Shown here: piece after piece, positions 42,799 to 50,840 of the stretch
Numbering within the stretch: position 1 is the first letter of the stretch
Layout: the number at the start of each line of letters is the position of its first letter
Assembly: GCF_007667425.1 (NCBI RefSeq)
Contig: NZ_VDRC01000002.1
Coordinates: forward strand, 1,017,072 to 1,081,071
DNA length: 64,000 nt
Reading direction: 5' to 3'
DNA from: Microbacterium sp. 1.5R
GTDB taxonomy: Bacteria > Actinomycetota > Actinomycetes > Actinomycetales > Microbacteriaceae
Made by a program: the position numbers and the translations under genes
Notes under the pieces: generated by a model
The model's input: only the letters and a program-made list of their open reading frames with translations
Database searches by the model: none
What the model was told of the DNA's origin: nothing

Positions 42799-43896
42799 AT
42801 GACCGCACCCGCGCCTGCCCCCGCGACCGACGCCGACCGGCGTCGTTGGGCCCGCTACCTCGTCGAGGAGCGAGCGGAGGGCCTCGTCTACCAGCGCCTC
42901 GCGCACCGACGAACGGGCGAGGAGCGCGAGATCCTCCTCGGACTCGCCGAGGCCGAGCGTCGCCACGAGCAGCACTGGCTCGACCTGCTGGGCGGCGAGC
43001 CGGCGCGCCTGCCGAGGGCCGGCGTGCGCTCGCGAATGCTCGGTCAGATGGCGGGGCGCTTCGGATCGATCTTCGTGCTCGCCCTCGCGCAGAGCGCCGA
43101 GGCGCGGTCGCCGTACGACGAGGAGCAGTACGCCACCCCGGCGATGCGCGCGGACGAGAAGGTGCACTACGAGGTCGTGCGCGGACTCGCCGCGCGAGGC
43201 CGCCGCCGCTTGTCCGGCTCATTCCGGGCCGCGGTGTTCGGCGCCAACGACGGTCTCGTGAGCAACCTCGCGCTCGTGCTCGGTATCGGTGCGACGGGCG
43301 TGAGCTCCGGTTTCGTCCTGTTCAGCGGTATCGCAGGGTTGCTCGCCGGAGCGCTGTCGATGGGAGCGGGCGAGTTCGTCTCCGTGCGCTCCCAACGCGA
43401 ACTGCTCGCGGCGACCGAGGCGAACGAAGACGCGGCAGCGACGGCCGCCGACCTCGATATCGACGAGAACGAGCTCGCGCTCGTCTACCGAGCCCGCGGA
43501 GCGGGGCCCGAAGAGGCCCTGGAACGTGCCCGGCGAATCGTGGCTGCCGCGCGGGCCGGTGTCGAGCGCACCACCACGGGCCCCGTCCACGTGCACGCGG
43601 GTGACGACCACGACATCGTCGGCAGCGACTGGACAGCCGCGATCTCGTCCTTCCTGCTGTTCTCCTCCGGCGCGATCATCCCGGTGCTTCCGTGGATCTT
43701 CGGCCTCCAGGGCACCACAGCGGTCGTGGTCGCACTCGTGCTCGTCGGGGTCGCGCTGCTGTCGACCGGGGCGATGGTCGGCATCCTGTCCGGTGGCCCG
43801 CCGCTCCGGCGGGCTCTGCGTCAGCTGGCGATCGGCTTCGGCGCCGCGGCGGTCACGTACGTGCTCGGTCTCGTCTTCGGGGTCGGAGCGGTCTGA
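42799..43896 (+). CDS. Ferritin-like/VIT1-CCC1 fusion, probable iron exporter (Er-VIT family)
   Basis: A 365-residue fusion protein. The N-terminal half (about residues 10-130) is a ferritin-like bundle with Glu/His ligands in LVEERAEGLVYQRLA, EAERRHEQHW and DEKVHYEVV. The C-terminal half (about 140-365) is a VIT1/CCC1 transporter with AAVFGANDGLVSNLALVLGI, LSMGAGEFVSVRSQREL and three further hydrophobic segments. The same architecture is found in MbfA, an inner-membrane iron exporter of rhizobia and agrobacteria. Export of Fe(II) or Mn(II) is inferred. GAGGAGA precedes the ATG. Confidence 0.9.
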   Translation: MTAPAPAPATDADRRRWARYLVEERAEGLVYQRLAHRRTGEEREILLGLAEAERRHEQHWLDLLGGEPARLPRAGVRSRMLGQMAGRFGSIFVLALAQSAEARSPYDEEQYATPAMRADEKVHYEVVRGLAARGRRRLSGSFRAAVFGANDGLVSNLALVLGIGATGVSSGFVLFSGIAGLLAGALSMGAGEFVSVRSQRELLAATEANEDAAATAADLDIDENELALVYRARGAGPEEALERARRIVAAARAGVERTTTGPVHVHAGDDHDIVGSDWTAAISSFLLFSSGAIIPVLPWIFGLQGTTAVVVALVLVGVALLSTGAMVGILSGGPPLRRALRQLAIGFGAAAVTYVLGLVFGVGAV

Positions 43897-43983
43897 GAGC
43901 GGTCGCTGGCGGGGCACTGCACCCCCGAGCGGAGCTGTGCCCCGTCCCCGCCGCCGCCGCGCACCTCGTCGGCACCGATCGCG

Positions 43984-44574
43984 TCACGTCAGCTCATCAC
44001 CCGTCCGCACGACGACGCCGTAGAGATCACCGATGGTCGCCAGGGCGGCCTCGTGCAGCGAGAGCGCGGAGACGGGTGTGCCCGCGCTCTCGAGCGGACG
44101 CGTCGCGCAGGCGTCGGCGACGATCGTCGGTCGGAACCCGCCGAGGAAGGCTCCTTCGGCGGTGAACGTCACGCACATGTTCGTCATGAAACCCGCGATG
44201 ACGACATCCGTTCGACCGGTCCGCTCGACGAGTTCGCCGAGATCCGTGCCGACGAAGGCGTTGGGGGCGCTCTTCACGACGACGGCCTCGTCATGGCGGG
44301 GGGCGACATCGTCGTGGATCCGGCCGATCTCGGAGTGCACGTCGTACGGCGTGCCCGCCCCGCCGTCGTTCACCACGTGGATGACCGGCGATCCGACCTC
44401 GCGCGCCCGCGCCAGGAGATTCGCGGCGGCATCGAGCGCCGGCCGCCACCCCTCCAGTTCCATCACGCCCGTGGTGTACGTGTTCTGGTAGTCGACGAGC
44501 ACGAGGACCGCCTCGGGGAGGGTCGCTGGTCGATCGTCGAAGCCGTTCAGCTGTCGGAGTGTCGTACGCGGCAT
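43984..44574 (-). CDS. Cysteine hydrolase (isochorismatase-like)
   Basis: A 196-residue alpha/beta hydrolase. The catalytic triad is visible: Asp in LVLVDYQNTY (near residue 28), Lys in VVVKSAPNAF (near 100) and Cys in GFMTNMCVTFTAEGAFLGG (near 134). The cis-peptide bond motif before the Cys is normal. Such proteins hydrolyse small amides such as nicotinamide, or isochorismate; the substrate is unknown. It is divergent from a GlxA-type regulator gene, a common pairing that suggests control by it. GAGGAGG lies upstream of the ATG. Confidence 0.9.
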   Translation of the reverse strand: MPRTTLRQLNGFDDRPATLPEAVLVLVDYQNTYTTGVMELEGWRPALDAAANLLARAREVGSPVIHVVNDGGAGTPYDVHSEIGRIHDDVAPRHDEAVVVKSAPNAFVGTDLGELVERTGRTDVVIAGFMTNMCVTFTAEGAFLGGFRPTIVADACATRPLESAGTPVSALSLHEAALATIGDLYGVVVRTGDELT

Positions 44575-44689
44575 GAGAGATGCCTCCTCGGGGTGTCGGT
44601 CGAAGGTGAATGCAGGCCACGCTATGAGAGGGTGAGCGTGTCCGGAAGGACCAGCTATCCGCAGAAACCGACATTCGGAGGTGAGCGTC

Positions 44690-45673
44690 ATGAGACGACG
44701 GCTGATGGTGATCGTGCTCTTCGATCGCGTCGACCTGCTGGACGTCACCGGGCCGCCCGAGGTGCTCTCGCTGCTGGCGCGGGAGATGGATGAGGCGACG
44801 GGATACGAGGTCGTGCTCGCGGCGGAGTCGCTCGAGCCCGTGACGACCTCGGCGGGGGTGCGCGTCCTCCCGGACGTCACCTTCGAGCAGGTGGCGCATC
44901 GAGCCGTCGACACGCTGATCGTCCCCGGAGCTGTGGAGCGCGATGCCCAGCGTCGAGTCACCGCCGTCGTCGACGACCGCATCGTCGCGCACGTGCGGGA
45001 ACTCGCGATCCGTTCGCGACGAGTGGCGTCCGTGTGCGTCGGAGCCCACGTGCTCGCTGCAGCCGGCCTGCTCGACGGCAGACGCGCGACGACCCACTGG
45101 AGTACGGCAGCGCAACTCGCCGCGCAGCACCCTGACGTGGACGTCGAGCCCGATCCGATCTTCATCAAGCAGGGCGACGTCTGGACGGGAGCCGGGCTCA
45201 CAGCGTGCCTCGACCTGACCCTGGCTCTCGTCGCCGAGGACTTCGGCGAGCCGATGGCCGCGCGCGTGGCCAGGCAGCTCGTGATGTACCTGAAGCGCCC
45301 CAGTGGGCAGAGCCAGTTCAGCGTGCCGCTGAGCGCCCCGACGACCACGCGGCGGATCGACGAGCTGCGCCTGCATATCCTCGCCCACGTCGACGGCGAT
45401 CTCACGGTTCACGCGCTGGCGGATGTCGCCCGCGTGAGCGAACGCCATTTGACGCGACTCTTCCGCACCGAGTTGCGGACCACTCCGGGCGCATACGTCG
45501 AATCCCTGCGCGTCGAGACGGCGCGCAATCGTCTGGAGAGCACGGACGACACACTGTCTCGCGTCGCGTCGGCCTGCGGTTTCGGAGCGGTGGACACGCT
45601 GACCCGCGCCTTCCATCGGACGCTCGGCGTCTCACCGGGGGAGTACCGCAAGCGCTTCCGGATCGCAGGGTGA
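44690..45673 (+). CDS. GlxA-family transcriptional regulator (DJ-1/PfpI plus AraC)
   Basis: A 327-residue regulator. The N-terminal DJ-1/PfpI domain (about residues 1-170) has the nucleophile-elbow Cys in VASVCVGAHVLAAAGLL near 117-133. The C-terminal AraC domain (about 220-320) has LTVHALADVARVSERHLTRLFRTELRTTPGAYVESLRVETARNRL and a second helix-turn-helix at SRVASACGFGAVDTLTRAFHRTLGVSP. ATG 44690 is chosen because GGAGG lies eight bases upstream; a GTG at 44681 is too close. Regulation of the divergent hydrolase gene is inferred from position. Confidence 0.9.
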   Translation: MRRRLMVIVLFDRVDLLDVTGPPEVLSLLAREMDEATGYEVVLAAESLEPVTTSAGVRVLPDVTFEQVAHRAVDTLIVPGAVERDAQRRVTAVVDDRIVAHVRELAIRSRRVASVCVGAHVLAAAGLLDGRRATTHWSTAAQLAAQHPDVDVEPDPIFIKQGDVWTGAGLTACLDLTLALVAEDFGEPMAARVARQLVMYLKRPSGQSQFSVPLSAPTTTRRIDELRLHILAHVDGDLTVHALADVARVSERHLTRLFRTELRTTPGAYVESLRVETARNRLESTDDTLSRVASACGFGAVDTLTRAFHRTLGVSPGEYRKRFRIAG

Positions 45674-45697
45674 GCTGATCGCGAGCGCCCACGAAGA

Positions 45698-45730
45698 AGG
45701 CCCCGGAAGATCTGGGATCTTCCGGGGCCT
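45698..45730. terminator. Bidirectional terminator between the GlxA gene and tRNA-Leu
   Basis: A 15-bp perfect stem (AGGCCCCGGAAGATC with GATCTTCCGGGGCCT) has a three-base loop, between convergent genes. On the minus strand it is followed by TCTTC, terminating tRNA-Leu. Confidence 0.85.
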
Positions 45731-45735
45731 GACCG

Positions 45736-45818
45736 TGCGCGGAGGGGGACTTGAACCCCCACGCCCTTACGGGCACTACGACCTCAACGTAGCGCGTCTA
45801 CCATTCCGCCACCCGCGC
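45736..45818 (-). tRNA. tRNA-Leu (GAG)
   Basis: On the minus strand the acceptor GCGCGGG pairs with TCCGCGC. The D arm is GGCGGAATGGTAGACGC. The anticodon loop has GAG (GTTGAGGT). A long variable arm (GTGCCCGTAAGGGCGT) marks a class II tRNA, and the T arm is GGGGGTTCAAGTCCCCC. CCA is not encoded. Confidence 0.94.
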
Positions 45819-45918
45819 AGGTGTTGGATGTTCGTTGCCGAACGAAGATTTACATTAGCACGCGGTTCGACGCACTCCGAAACCGGGGCGGTCGCCCGGG
45901 CGCGCCTCCTCGCTTCGA

Positions 45919-45924
45919 TACCCT
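45919..45924 (+). promoter_or_regulatory. Candidate -10 element of the M20 peptidase gene
   Basis: TACCCT ends six bases before the ATG at 45931. Confidence 0.45.
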
Positions 45925-45930
45925 GGACCG

Positions 45931-47226
45931 ATGAGCGAGCAGTCCCTCCCCGAAGTCGTGCGCGTGGCCCGAGACCTGATCCGCTTCGACACGTCGAACT
46001 TCGGCGGCGGTGAGGCGAAGGGCGAGCGCGAGGCCGCCGAGTACGTCGGCGCCTACCTGACGGATCTCGGACTCGAGGTCGAGTACTACGAGCCGATCCC
46101 TCGGCGCACCAACGTCATGGCGCGAGTGCCCGGGCGCGACCGCAGCAAGCCGGCGCTGGTGGTGCACGGCCATCTCGATGTCGTCCCGGCGATGCCCGAG
46201 GACTGGACCGTCGACCCGTTCGCCGGAGTCGTCGAGGACGGGATGCTGTGGGGACGGGGCGCCGTGGACATGAAGAACATGGATGCCATGATCCTCACCG
46301 CGGTCGCGAACATCCTCCGTGCGGGCGAGCGGCCGGAACGCGATCTGATCCTCGCGTTCTTCGCCGACGAGGAGAACGGCGGGGTGGAGGGCTCAGCGCT
46401 CGTCGTGCGCGACCGCCCCGAGTGGTTCGCGGGCGCCACCGAGGCGATCAGCGAGGTCGGGGGCTACTCGATCTCGGTCGACGATCGCCGCGCATACCTG
46501 TTGCAGGTGGGGGAGAAGGCGCTGATCTGGATCCGCCTCGTGGCCAGGGGTCGCGCGGGACACGGGAGTCGACTGCACGACGACAACGCGGTCACGAAGC
46601 TCGCCGAGGCCGTGGCGGCCATCGGCCGCACCAGATGGCCCGTCCGGCTCACGCCGACGACCGAGGCGCTGCTTCGGGGGTTGAGCGACCTCACGGGGCG
46701 CTCGGTCGATGACCCTGACGCGCTGGCCGCGGCGGCCGGACCTGCGGAGGCGTTCCTCCGGTCGACGTTCCGCACCACGACCAACCCCACGGTGCTCAGC
46801 GCCGGGTACAAGCACAACGTCATCCCGGAGCGCGCCGAGGCGCTCGTCGACGTCCGCGTGATCCCCGGCACCGAAGACGACGTGCTCCGCGAGCTGCAGC
46901 AGATCGTGGGCGACGAGATCGAGATCCAGACCGTCGTCCGCGACATCGGCATGGAGACCCCGTTCGAGGGCGACCTCGTCGACGCCATGGTCGCGAGCCT
47001 CGGACGTCATGACCCCGGCGTCCCCGTCATCCCCTATCTGCTCGGGGCCGGCACCGACAACAAGGCGCTCGCGTACCTCGACATCACCGGGTACGGTTTC
47101 GCGCCGCTGCGGCTGCCGGCCGACCTCGACTTCACGGGCATGTTCCACGGGGTCGATGAGCGCGTGCCCGTAGAATCGCTTGTCTTCGGTCAGCAGGTGC
47201 TGGCCGATCTGCTGCGCACGTACTGA
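45931..47226 (+). CDS. M20/M25/M40-family metallo-dipeptidase
   Basis: A 431-residue zinc peptidase. [10 protein letters not shown] (about residues 79-88) gives the first His and Asp, [14 protein letters not shown] gives the bridging Asp, and [11 protein letters not shown] gives the catalytic and ligand Glu. SEVGGYS supplies a ligand residue, and [11 protein letters not shown] contributes a dimer-domain His. [19 protein letters not shown] is near the end. The family includes dipeptidases, aminoacylases and succinyl-diaminopimelate desuccinylase. The actinobacterial group of this length is usually labelled M20/M25/M40, with cytosolic peptide turnover assumed. Confidence 0.92.
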   Translation: MSEQSLPEVVRVARDLIRFDTSNFGGGEAKGEREAAEYVGAYLTDLGLEVEYYEPIPRRTNVMARVPGRDRSKPALVVHGHLDVVPAMPEDWTVDPFAGVVEDGMLWGRGAVDMKNMDAMILTAVANILRAGERPERDLILAFFADEENGGVEGSALVVRDRPEWFAGATEAISEVGGYSISVDDRRAYLLQVGEKALIWIRLVARGRAGHGSRLHDDNAVTKLAEAVAAIGRTRWPVRLTPTTEALLRGLSDLTGRSVDDPDALAAAAGPAEAFLRSTFRTTTNPTVLSAGYKHNVIPERAEALVDVRVIPGTEDDVLRELQQIVGDEIEIQTVVRDIGMETPFEGDLVDAMVASLGRHDPGVPVIPYLLGAGTDNKALAYLDITGYGFAPLRLPADLDFTGMFHGVDERVPVESLVFGQQVLADLLRTY

Positions 47227-47276
47227 GCGCTCTCCCCGCGCGTCTGCGCCGCCCCGAACACTCCGAAGGCTCCTCC

Positions 47277-48101
47277 ATGCATCTGCTCGAAGCGCTCATC
47301 CTCGGCCTCGTGCAGGGACTCACCGAGTTCCTGCCGATCTCCTCGAGTGCGCACCTGCGCATCCTCGGCACGTTCCTGCCGTCCGGCGAAGACCCGGGGG
47401 CCGCGTTCACCGCCATCACGCAGATCGGCACCGAGGCCGCGGTGGTGGTGTTCTTCTGGCGCGACATCGTGCGCATCATCCGACAGTGGTTCCGCTCGCT
47501 CATCGGCAGGGCGCCGAAGAGCGACCCCGATGCGCGCATGGGCTGGATGATCATCATCGGCAGCATCCCGATCGTCCTCCTTGGACTCCTGTTCCAGGAT
47601 CAGATCGAGACGGTCCTCCGGTCCATGTGGATCGTCGCCGTCATGCTCATCGTCTTCGGTGTCCTTCTGGGCGTGGCGGATCACGTCGGCGCGAAGCGTC
47701 GCAAGCTCGGCGACCTCACCTACCCGCACGGCGTCGCCTTCGGGTTCGCGCAGGCACTCGCGCTGATCCCGGGTGTCTCGCGCTCCGGCGGCACGATCAC
47801 GATGGGTCTCTTCCTCGGGTACGAGCGTGCAGCAGCCGCACGGTACGCCTTCCTGCTCGCCATCCCCGCGGTGTTCGGCAGCGGGTTCTACCAGGTCTTC
47901 AAGAGCTGGGACCAGCCGTCGTTCTTCTCGTTCGGCGACACGCTCGCCGCGACCGGGGTGGCGTTCGTGGTGGCTCTCGCGGTCATCGCCTTCTTCATGA
48001 ACTACATCTCGAAGCGCAGCTTCCTGCCCTTCGTGATCTACCGCATCCTGCTGGGATCGGTACTCCTCGTGCTGCTCGGCCTCGGTGTGATCCCGGCCTG
48101 A
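47277..48101 (+). CDS. uppP: Undecaprenyl-diphosphatase (BacA/UppP)
   Basis: A 274-residue integral membrane phosphatase with about seven or eight hydrophobic segments. It recycles undecaprenyl pyrophosphate, the lipid carrier for peptidoglycan, and gives basal bacitracin resistance. The active-site motifs are [15 protein letters not shown] (about residues 14-28, with Glu and the PISSSxH segment) and [17 protein letters not shown] (about 165-181, with the catalytic Arg). Length equals the family norm. It is downstream of the M20 gene and followed by a large nested hairpin. Confidence 0.95.
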   Translation: MHLLEALILGLVQGLTEFLPISSSAHLRILGTFLPSGEDPGAAFTAITQIGTEAAVVVFFWRDIVRIIRQWFRSLIGRAPKSDPDARMGWMIIIGSIPIVLLGLLFQDQIETVLRSMWIVAVMLIVFGVLLGVADHVGAKRRKLGDLTYPHGVAFGFAQALALIPGVSRSGGTITMGLFLGYERAAAARYAFLLAIPAVFGSGFYQVFKSWDQPSFFSFGDTLAATGVAFVVALAVIAFFMNYISKRSFLPFVIYRILLGSVLLVLLGLGVIPA

Positions 48102-48188
48102 CCCCGAGACCCCCGTCTATCGCCGAGACCCCCGCCTGCTGCCGTCAGCAGGCGGGGGTCTCGGCGCGAACGCGGGGTCTCGGCGGGG
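48102..48188. repeat. Nested inverted repeats with CGAGACCCC motifs
   Basis: An inner 20-bp perfect stem (48122-48141 with 48146-48165, loop CCGT) is flanked by an outer pair (CCCCGAGACCCC at 48102 and GGGGTCTCGGCGGGG at 48174). The motif CGAGACCCC occurs twice forward and twice inverted. It lies between convergent genes and probably acts as their terminator. Confidence 0.8.
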
Positions 48189-48194
48189 CGTCGC

Positions 48195-49043
48195 TCACCC
48201 CTTGCGGTCGGCCGGCCCGTCTCCTCGTCGCTTCAGGTAGCGCTCGAAGGCCTGGGCGATGGCGTCGCCGGACGCATCGGGGGAGTCCCAGGTGTCGCGC
48301 GTGCGCTCGAGCTGCCTGATGTACTCGGTCATGTCCTCGTCGTCGGCCGCAGCCGCGTCGATCGACGCCTCCCAGGCGGCGGCCTCCGTGCGCAGGTGAT
48401 CCCGCGGGACGTCGACGCCGGTCAGCTCCTCGAGGCGGTCGAGCAACGCGAGCGTGACCTTCGGAGACGGAGTGGCCGAGGCGACGTAGTGGGGCACGCT
48501 GGCCCACAGGCTCGCCGTCGGGATGCCGGAGGTCTCCGCGAAGTGCTCGAACACGCTGAGGATGCCGACGGGCCCCTCGTACAGCGAGCGCTCGAGCCCG
48601 TGGGCTTCACGGACCTGTTCGTTCTGGCTGGCCGCGAAGATAGAGATCGGGCGGGTGTGCGGGACATCGGAGAGCATGGCGCCGAGGGTCACCAGGCCCG
48701 TGATGTCGTCACGCAGCGCGACGTCCATGAATTCGGACGCGAAGGCCTGCCAGGTGCGAGCGGGTTCCACGCCGGTGAGGATCCACAGCTCGGGGCCGGG
48801 TCCCGGATCGCGGGGCCGCCACAGCCCGGCCTCGGGCCACGTCAGCTGGCGGCGCCCCTCGGCATCCATCTTCGTTGCCGGCCGGGTGTACTGGTAGTCG
48901 AAGTACAGCTCGGGGTCGATCGAGTGCACGAGGTCGTACTCGTTCTCGGCGCGCAATGCGGCGATGGCGCCGCTGGCGGCTTCGCCCGCGTCGTTCCAGC
49001 CGTCGAAGGCGGCGATGATGATGCGTGAACCCAGAACATCCAT
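48195..49043 (-). CDS. PAC2-family protein
   Basis: A 282-residue protein of the PAC2 family, related in fold to archaeal/eukaryotic proteasome-assembly chaperone 2. The family is common in actinobacteria whether or not they have a proteasome. IIIAAFDGWNDAGEAASGAI is at about residues 8-27, and LVTLGAMLSDVPHTRPISIFA is near 120. GPVGILSVFEHFAETSGIPTASLWASVPHYVA follows near 162. The function in bacteria is not established. The start at 49043 has AAGGGAG upstream. It is divergent from the HAD gene. Confidence 0.9.
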   Translation of the reverse strand: MDVLGSRIIIAAFDGWNDAGEAASGAIAALRAENEYDLVHSIDPELYFDYQYTRPATKMDAEGRRQLTWPEAGLWRPRDPGPGPELWILTGVEPARTWQAFASEFMDVALRDDITGLVTLGAMLSDVPHTRPISIFAASQNEQVREAHGLERSLYEGPVGILSVFEHFAETSGIPTASLWASVPHYVASATPSPKVTLALLDRLEELTGVDVPRDHLRTEAAAWEASIDAAAADDEDMTEYIRQLERTRDTWDSPDASGDAIAQAFERYLKRRGDGPADRKG

Positions 49044-49121
49044 CGTGATCTCCCTTCGCGGTTGCGGTTCGGTGTCTCCCCAGGCTAGTCCGACGCGACG
49101 GGGGGAGGGCGGAGCCACGGC

Positions 49122-49127
49122 TAACAT
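49122..49127 (+). promoter_or_regulatory. Candidate -10 element of the HAD-trmI operon
   Basis: TAACAT ends six bases before the GTG at 49134. Confidence 0.45.
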
Positions 49128-49133
49128 GGACCG

Positions 49134-49814
49134 GTGAGCAGACAGCCCCGCGCGATCCTCTGGGACATGGACGGAACCCTCGTCGACACCGAGCCGTATT
49201 GGATGGCGGCGGAGACGGCACTCGTCGAATCCTTCGGCGGGACGTGGAGCCACGAGCAGGCGCTCCAGCTCGTCGGTAACGGCCTGATCGACAGTGCGGT
49301 GATCCTGCAGAACGCGGGTGTCGACATGGAGGCCCACGCCATCATCGCCCTCCTCACCGACGGCGTGCAGGAGGCACTGCGCGTGCAGGGCGTGCCGTTC
49401 CGACCCGGGGCCCGAGAGCTCCTTCTCGACCTCAAGGCCGCCGGCATCACGACGGGGCTCGTGACGATGTCACTGCGGCGGATGGCCCTCAGCGTCGTCG
49501 ACCTCATCGAGTTCGATGCCTTCGACATCGTGGTCGCCGGTGATGACGTCTCGAACCCCAAGCCCCACCCCGAGCCCTATCTGCATGCCGCGTCGCTGCT
49601 GGACGTCGACATCGCCGACACGCTCGTCATCGAGGACTCGCCCACTGGGCTCCGCGCAGGTCTCGCCTCGGGTGCGGTCACCCTGGGCGTGCCCCACATC
49701 GTCTCACTCGACCACGTCGGCGCGCACGAGCTCTGGCCGACGCTGGAGCACCGCACCGCCGCCGATCTCGTCGACCTCTTCGACCGCAAGGTCATGACAG
49801 GAGTCAGCCGATGA
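49134..49814 (+). CDS. HAD-superfamily phosphatase
   Basis: A 226-residue haloacid-dehalogenase-like hydrolase. Motif I is WDMDGTLVDTEP (about residues 10-21, nucleophile Asp), motif II is GLVTMSLRR, and motif IV is VIEDSPTGLRAGLASGA with the acidic pair. A helical cap (about 22-90) places it in the beta-phosphoglucomutase/phosphoglycolate phosphatase subgroup, but the substrate is unknown. The stop overlaps the trmI start by four bases; this HAD-trmI pairing is common in actinobacteria. Confidence 0.9.
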   Translation: MSRQPRAILWDMDGTLVDTEPYWMAAETALVESFGGTWSHEQALQLVGNGLIDSAVILQNAGVDMEAHAIIALLTDGVQEALRVQGVPFRPGARELLLDLKAAGITTGLVTMSLRRMALSVVDLIEFDAFDIVVAGDDVSNPKPHPEPYLHAASLLDVDIADTLVIEDSPTGLRAGLASGAVTLGVPHIVSLDHVGAHELWPTLEHRTAADLVDLFDRKVMTGVSR

Positions 49815-50830
49815 CCCACGCAGCCGCACACCGCCCGAGCGGCCCCTTTCGCGAGGGCGACCGCGTGCAGTTGACGGGTCCGAAGGGTCGCCTCCACACC
49901 GTCACCCTCCGCGAGGACGGCGAGTTGCACACGCATCACGGCGTGCTCCGTCATCGTGACCTCATCGGACTCCCCGACGGCTCCGTCGTGGCGAACAGCT
50001 CCGGCCACGAGTACCTCGCCCTGCGCCCGCTGCTCCGCGACTTCGCGATGTCGATGCCTCGCGGCGCGGCCATCGTGTACCCGAAGGACGCCGCGCAGAT
50101 CGTCATGCAGGCCGACGTCTTCCCCGGCGCCGTGGTCGTCGAGGCCGGAGTGGGCTCAGGAGCGCTGTCGCTGTCGCTGCTGCGCGCGATCGGGCCGGCC
50201 GGACGACTCGTGTCATTCGAGCGTCGAGACGACTTCGCCGAGGTCGCTCGCGGCAACGTCGAGACCTTCTTCGGGGAGACGCCCTCGACGTGGAACGTCG
50301 TCGTCGGCGATCTCGCCGAGGCCCTCCCCGCGGAGTTCGAGCCGGGCACCGTCGACCGCGTGGTGCTCGACATGCTCGCGCCGTGGGAGTGCATGGACGT
50401 CGTGGCCGACGCGCTGACTCCCGGTGGCGTGGTGCTCTGCTACGTCGCCACCGCCACGCAGCTCTCGCGGGTGGCCGAGTACATCCGCGGCACCGGCCTC
50501 TTCACCGACCCCGATGCCTCCGAGACCATGGTCCGCGGCTGGCACGTCGAGGGGCTCGCCGTGCGCCCCGACCACCGCATGGTCGCGCACACCGGCTTCC
50601 TCCTCACCGCTCGCCGTCTCGCCCCCGGCGCTGTCGCGCCGTCCGTCAAGCGCCGCGCATCGAAGAGCAGCTACGGCGACGACGACGTCGAGCTGTGGAC
50701 CCCCGGTGCCGTCGGAGATCGAGAGATCACCGACAAGAACCTCCGCAAGCGGGCGAGGGAGGCGGCGAAGGCCGCAGAGGGCGCGCGCCTCGCTGCAGCG
50801 TCGCGCGTATCGGAGCCCCCGACGGAATAG
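49811..50830 (+). CDS. trmI: tRNA (adenine-58-N1)-methyltransferase
   Basis: A 339-residue S-adenosylmethionine enzyme that makes m1A58 in the T loop of tRNA. A small N-terminal beta domain (about residues 10-85) is followed by a Rossmann domain. The SAM motif is VVVEAGVGSGALSLSLLRAIGPAGRLVSFERRDDFAEVA (region about 113-150) and the catalytic acid is in VDRVVLDMLAPWEC near 180. A basic C-terminal extension (KNLRKRAREAAKAA) is typical of actinobacterial TrmI. In proteasome-bearing relatives the proteasome cassette follows; here an FKBP gene starts 10 bases later. Confidence 0.93.
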   Translation: MTHAAAHRPSGPFREGDRVQLTGPKGRLHTVTLREDGELHTHHGVLRHRDLIGLPDGSVVANSSGHEYLALRPLLRDFAMSMPRGAAIVYPKDAAQIVMQADVFPGAVVVEAGVGSGALSLSLLRAIGPAGRLVSFERRDDFAEVARGNVETFFGETPSTWNVVVGDLAEALPAEFEPGTVDRVVLDMLAPWECMDVVADALTPGGVVLCYVATATQLSRVAEYIRGTGLFTDPDASETMVRGWHVEGLAVRPDHRMVAHTGFLLTARRLAPGAVAPSVKRRASKSSYGDDDVELWTPGAVGDREITDKNLRKRAREAAKAAEGARLAAASRVSEPPTE

Positions 50831-50833
50831 ACT
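50828..50833 (+). promoter_or_regulatory. Candidate -10 element of the FKBP gene
   Basis: TAGACT begins with the TAG stop of trmI and ends seven bases before the FKBP GTG at 50841. Confidence 0.5.
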
Positions 50834-50840
50834 GGAGCGC

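Noticed and set aside
45831..45846. TTCGTT-N4-AACGAA inverted repeat upstream of tRNA-Leu
   Set aside because: It is short, close to the tRNA 5' end and with no promoter relation that supports an operator.
48195..49043. PAC2 protein as proof of a proteasome
   Set aside because: PAC2 proteins occur in actinobacteria without a proteasome, and the proteasome cassette is missing at its usual site.
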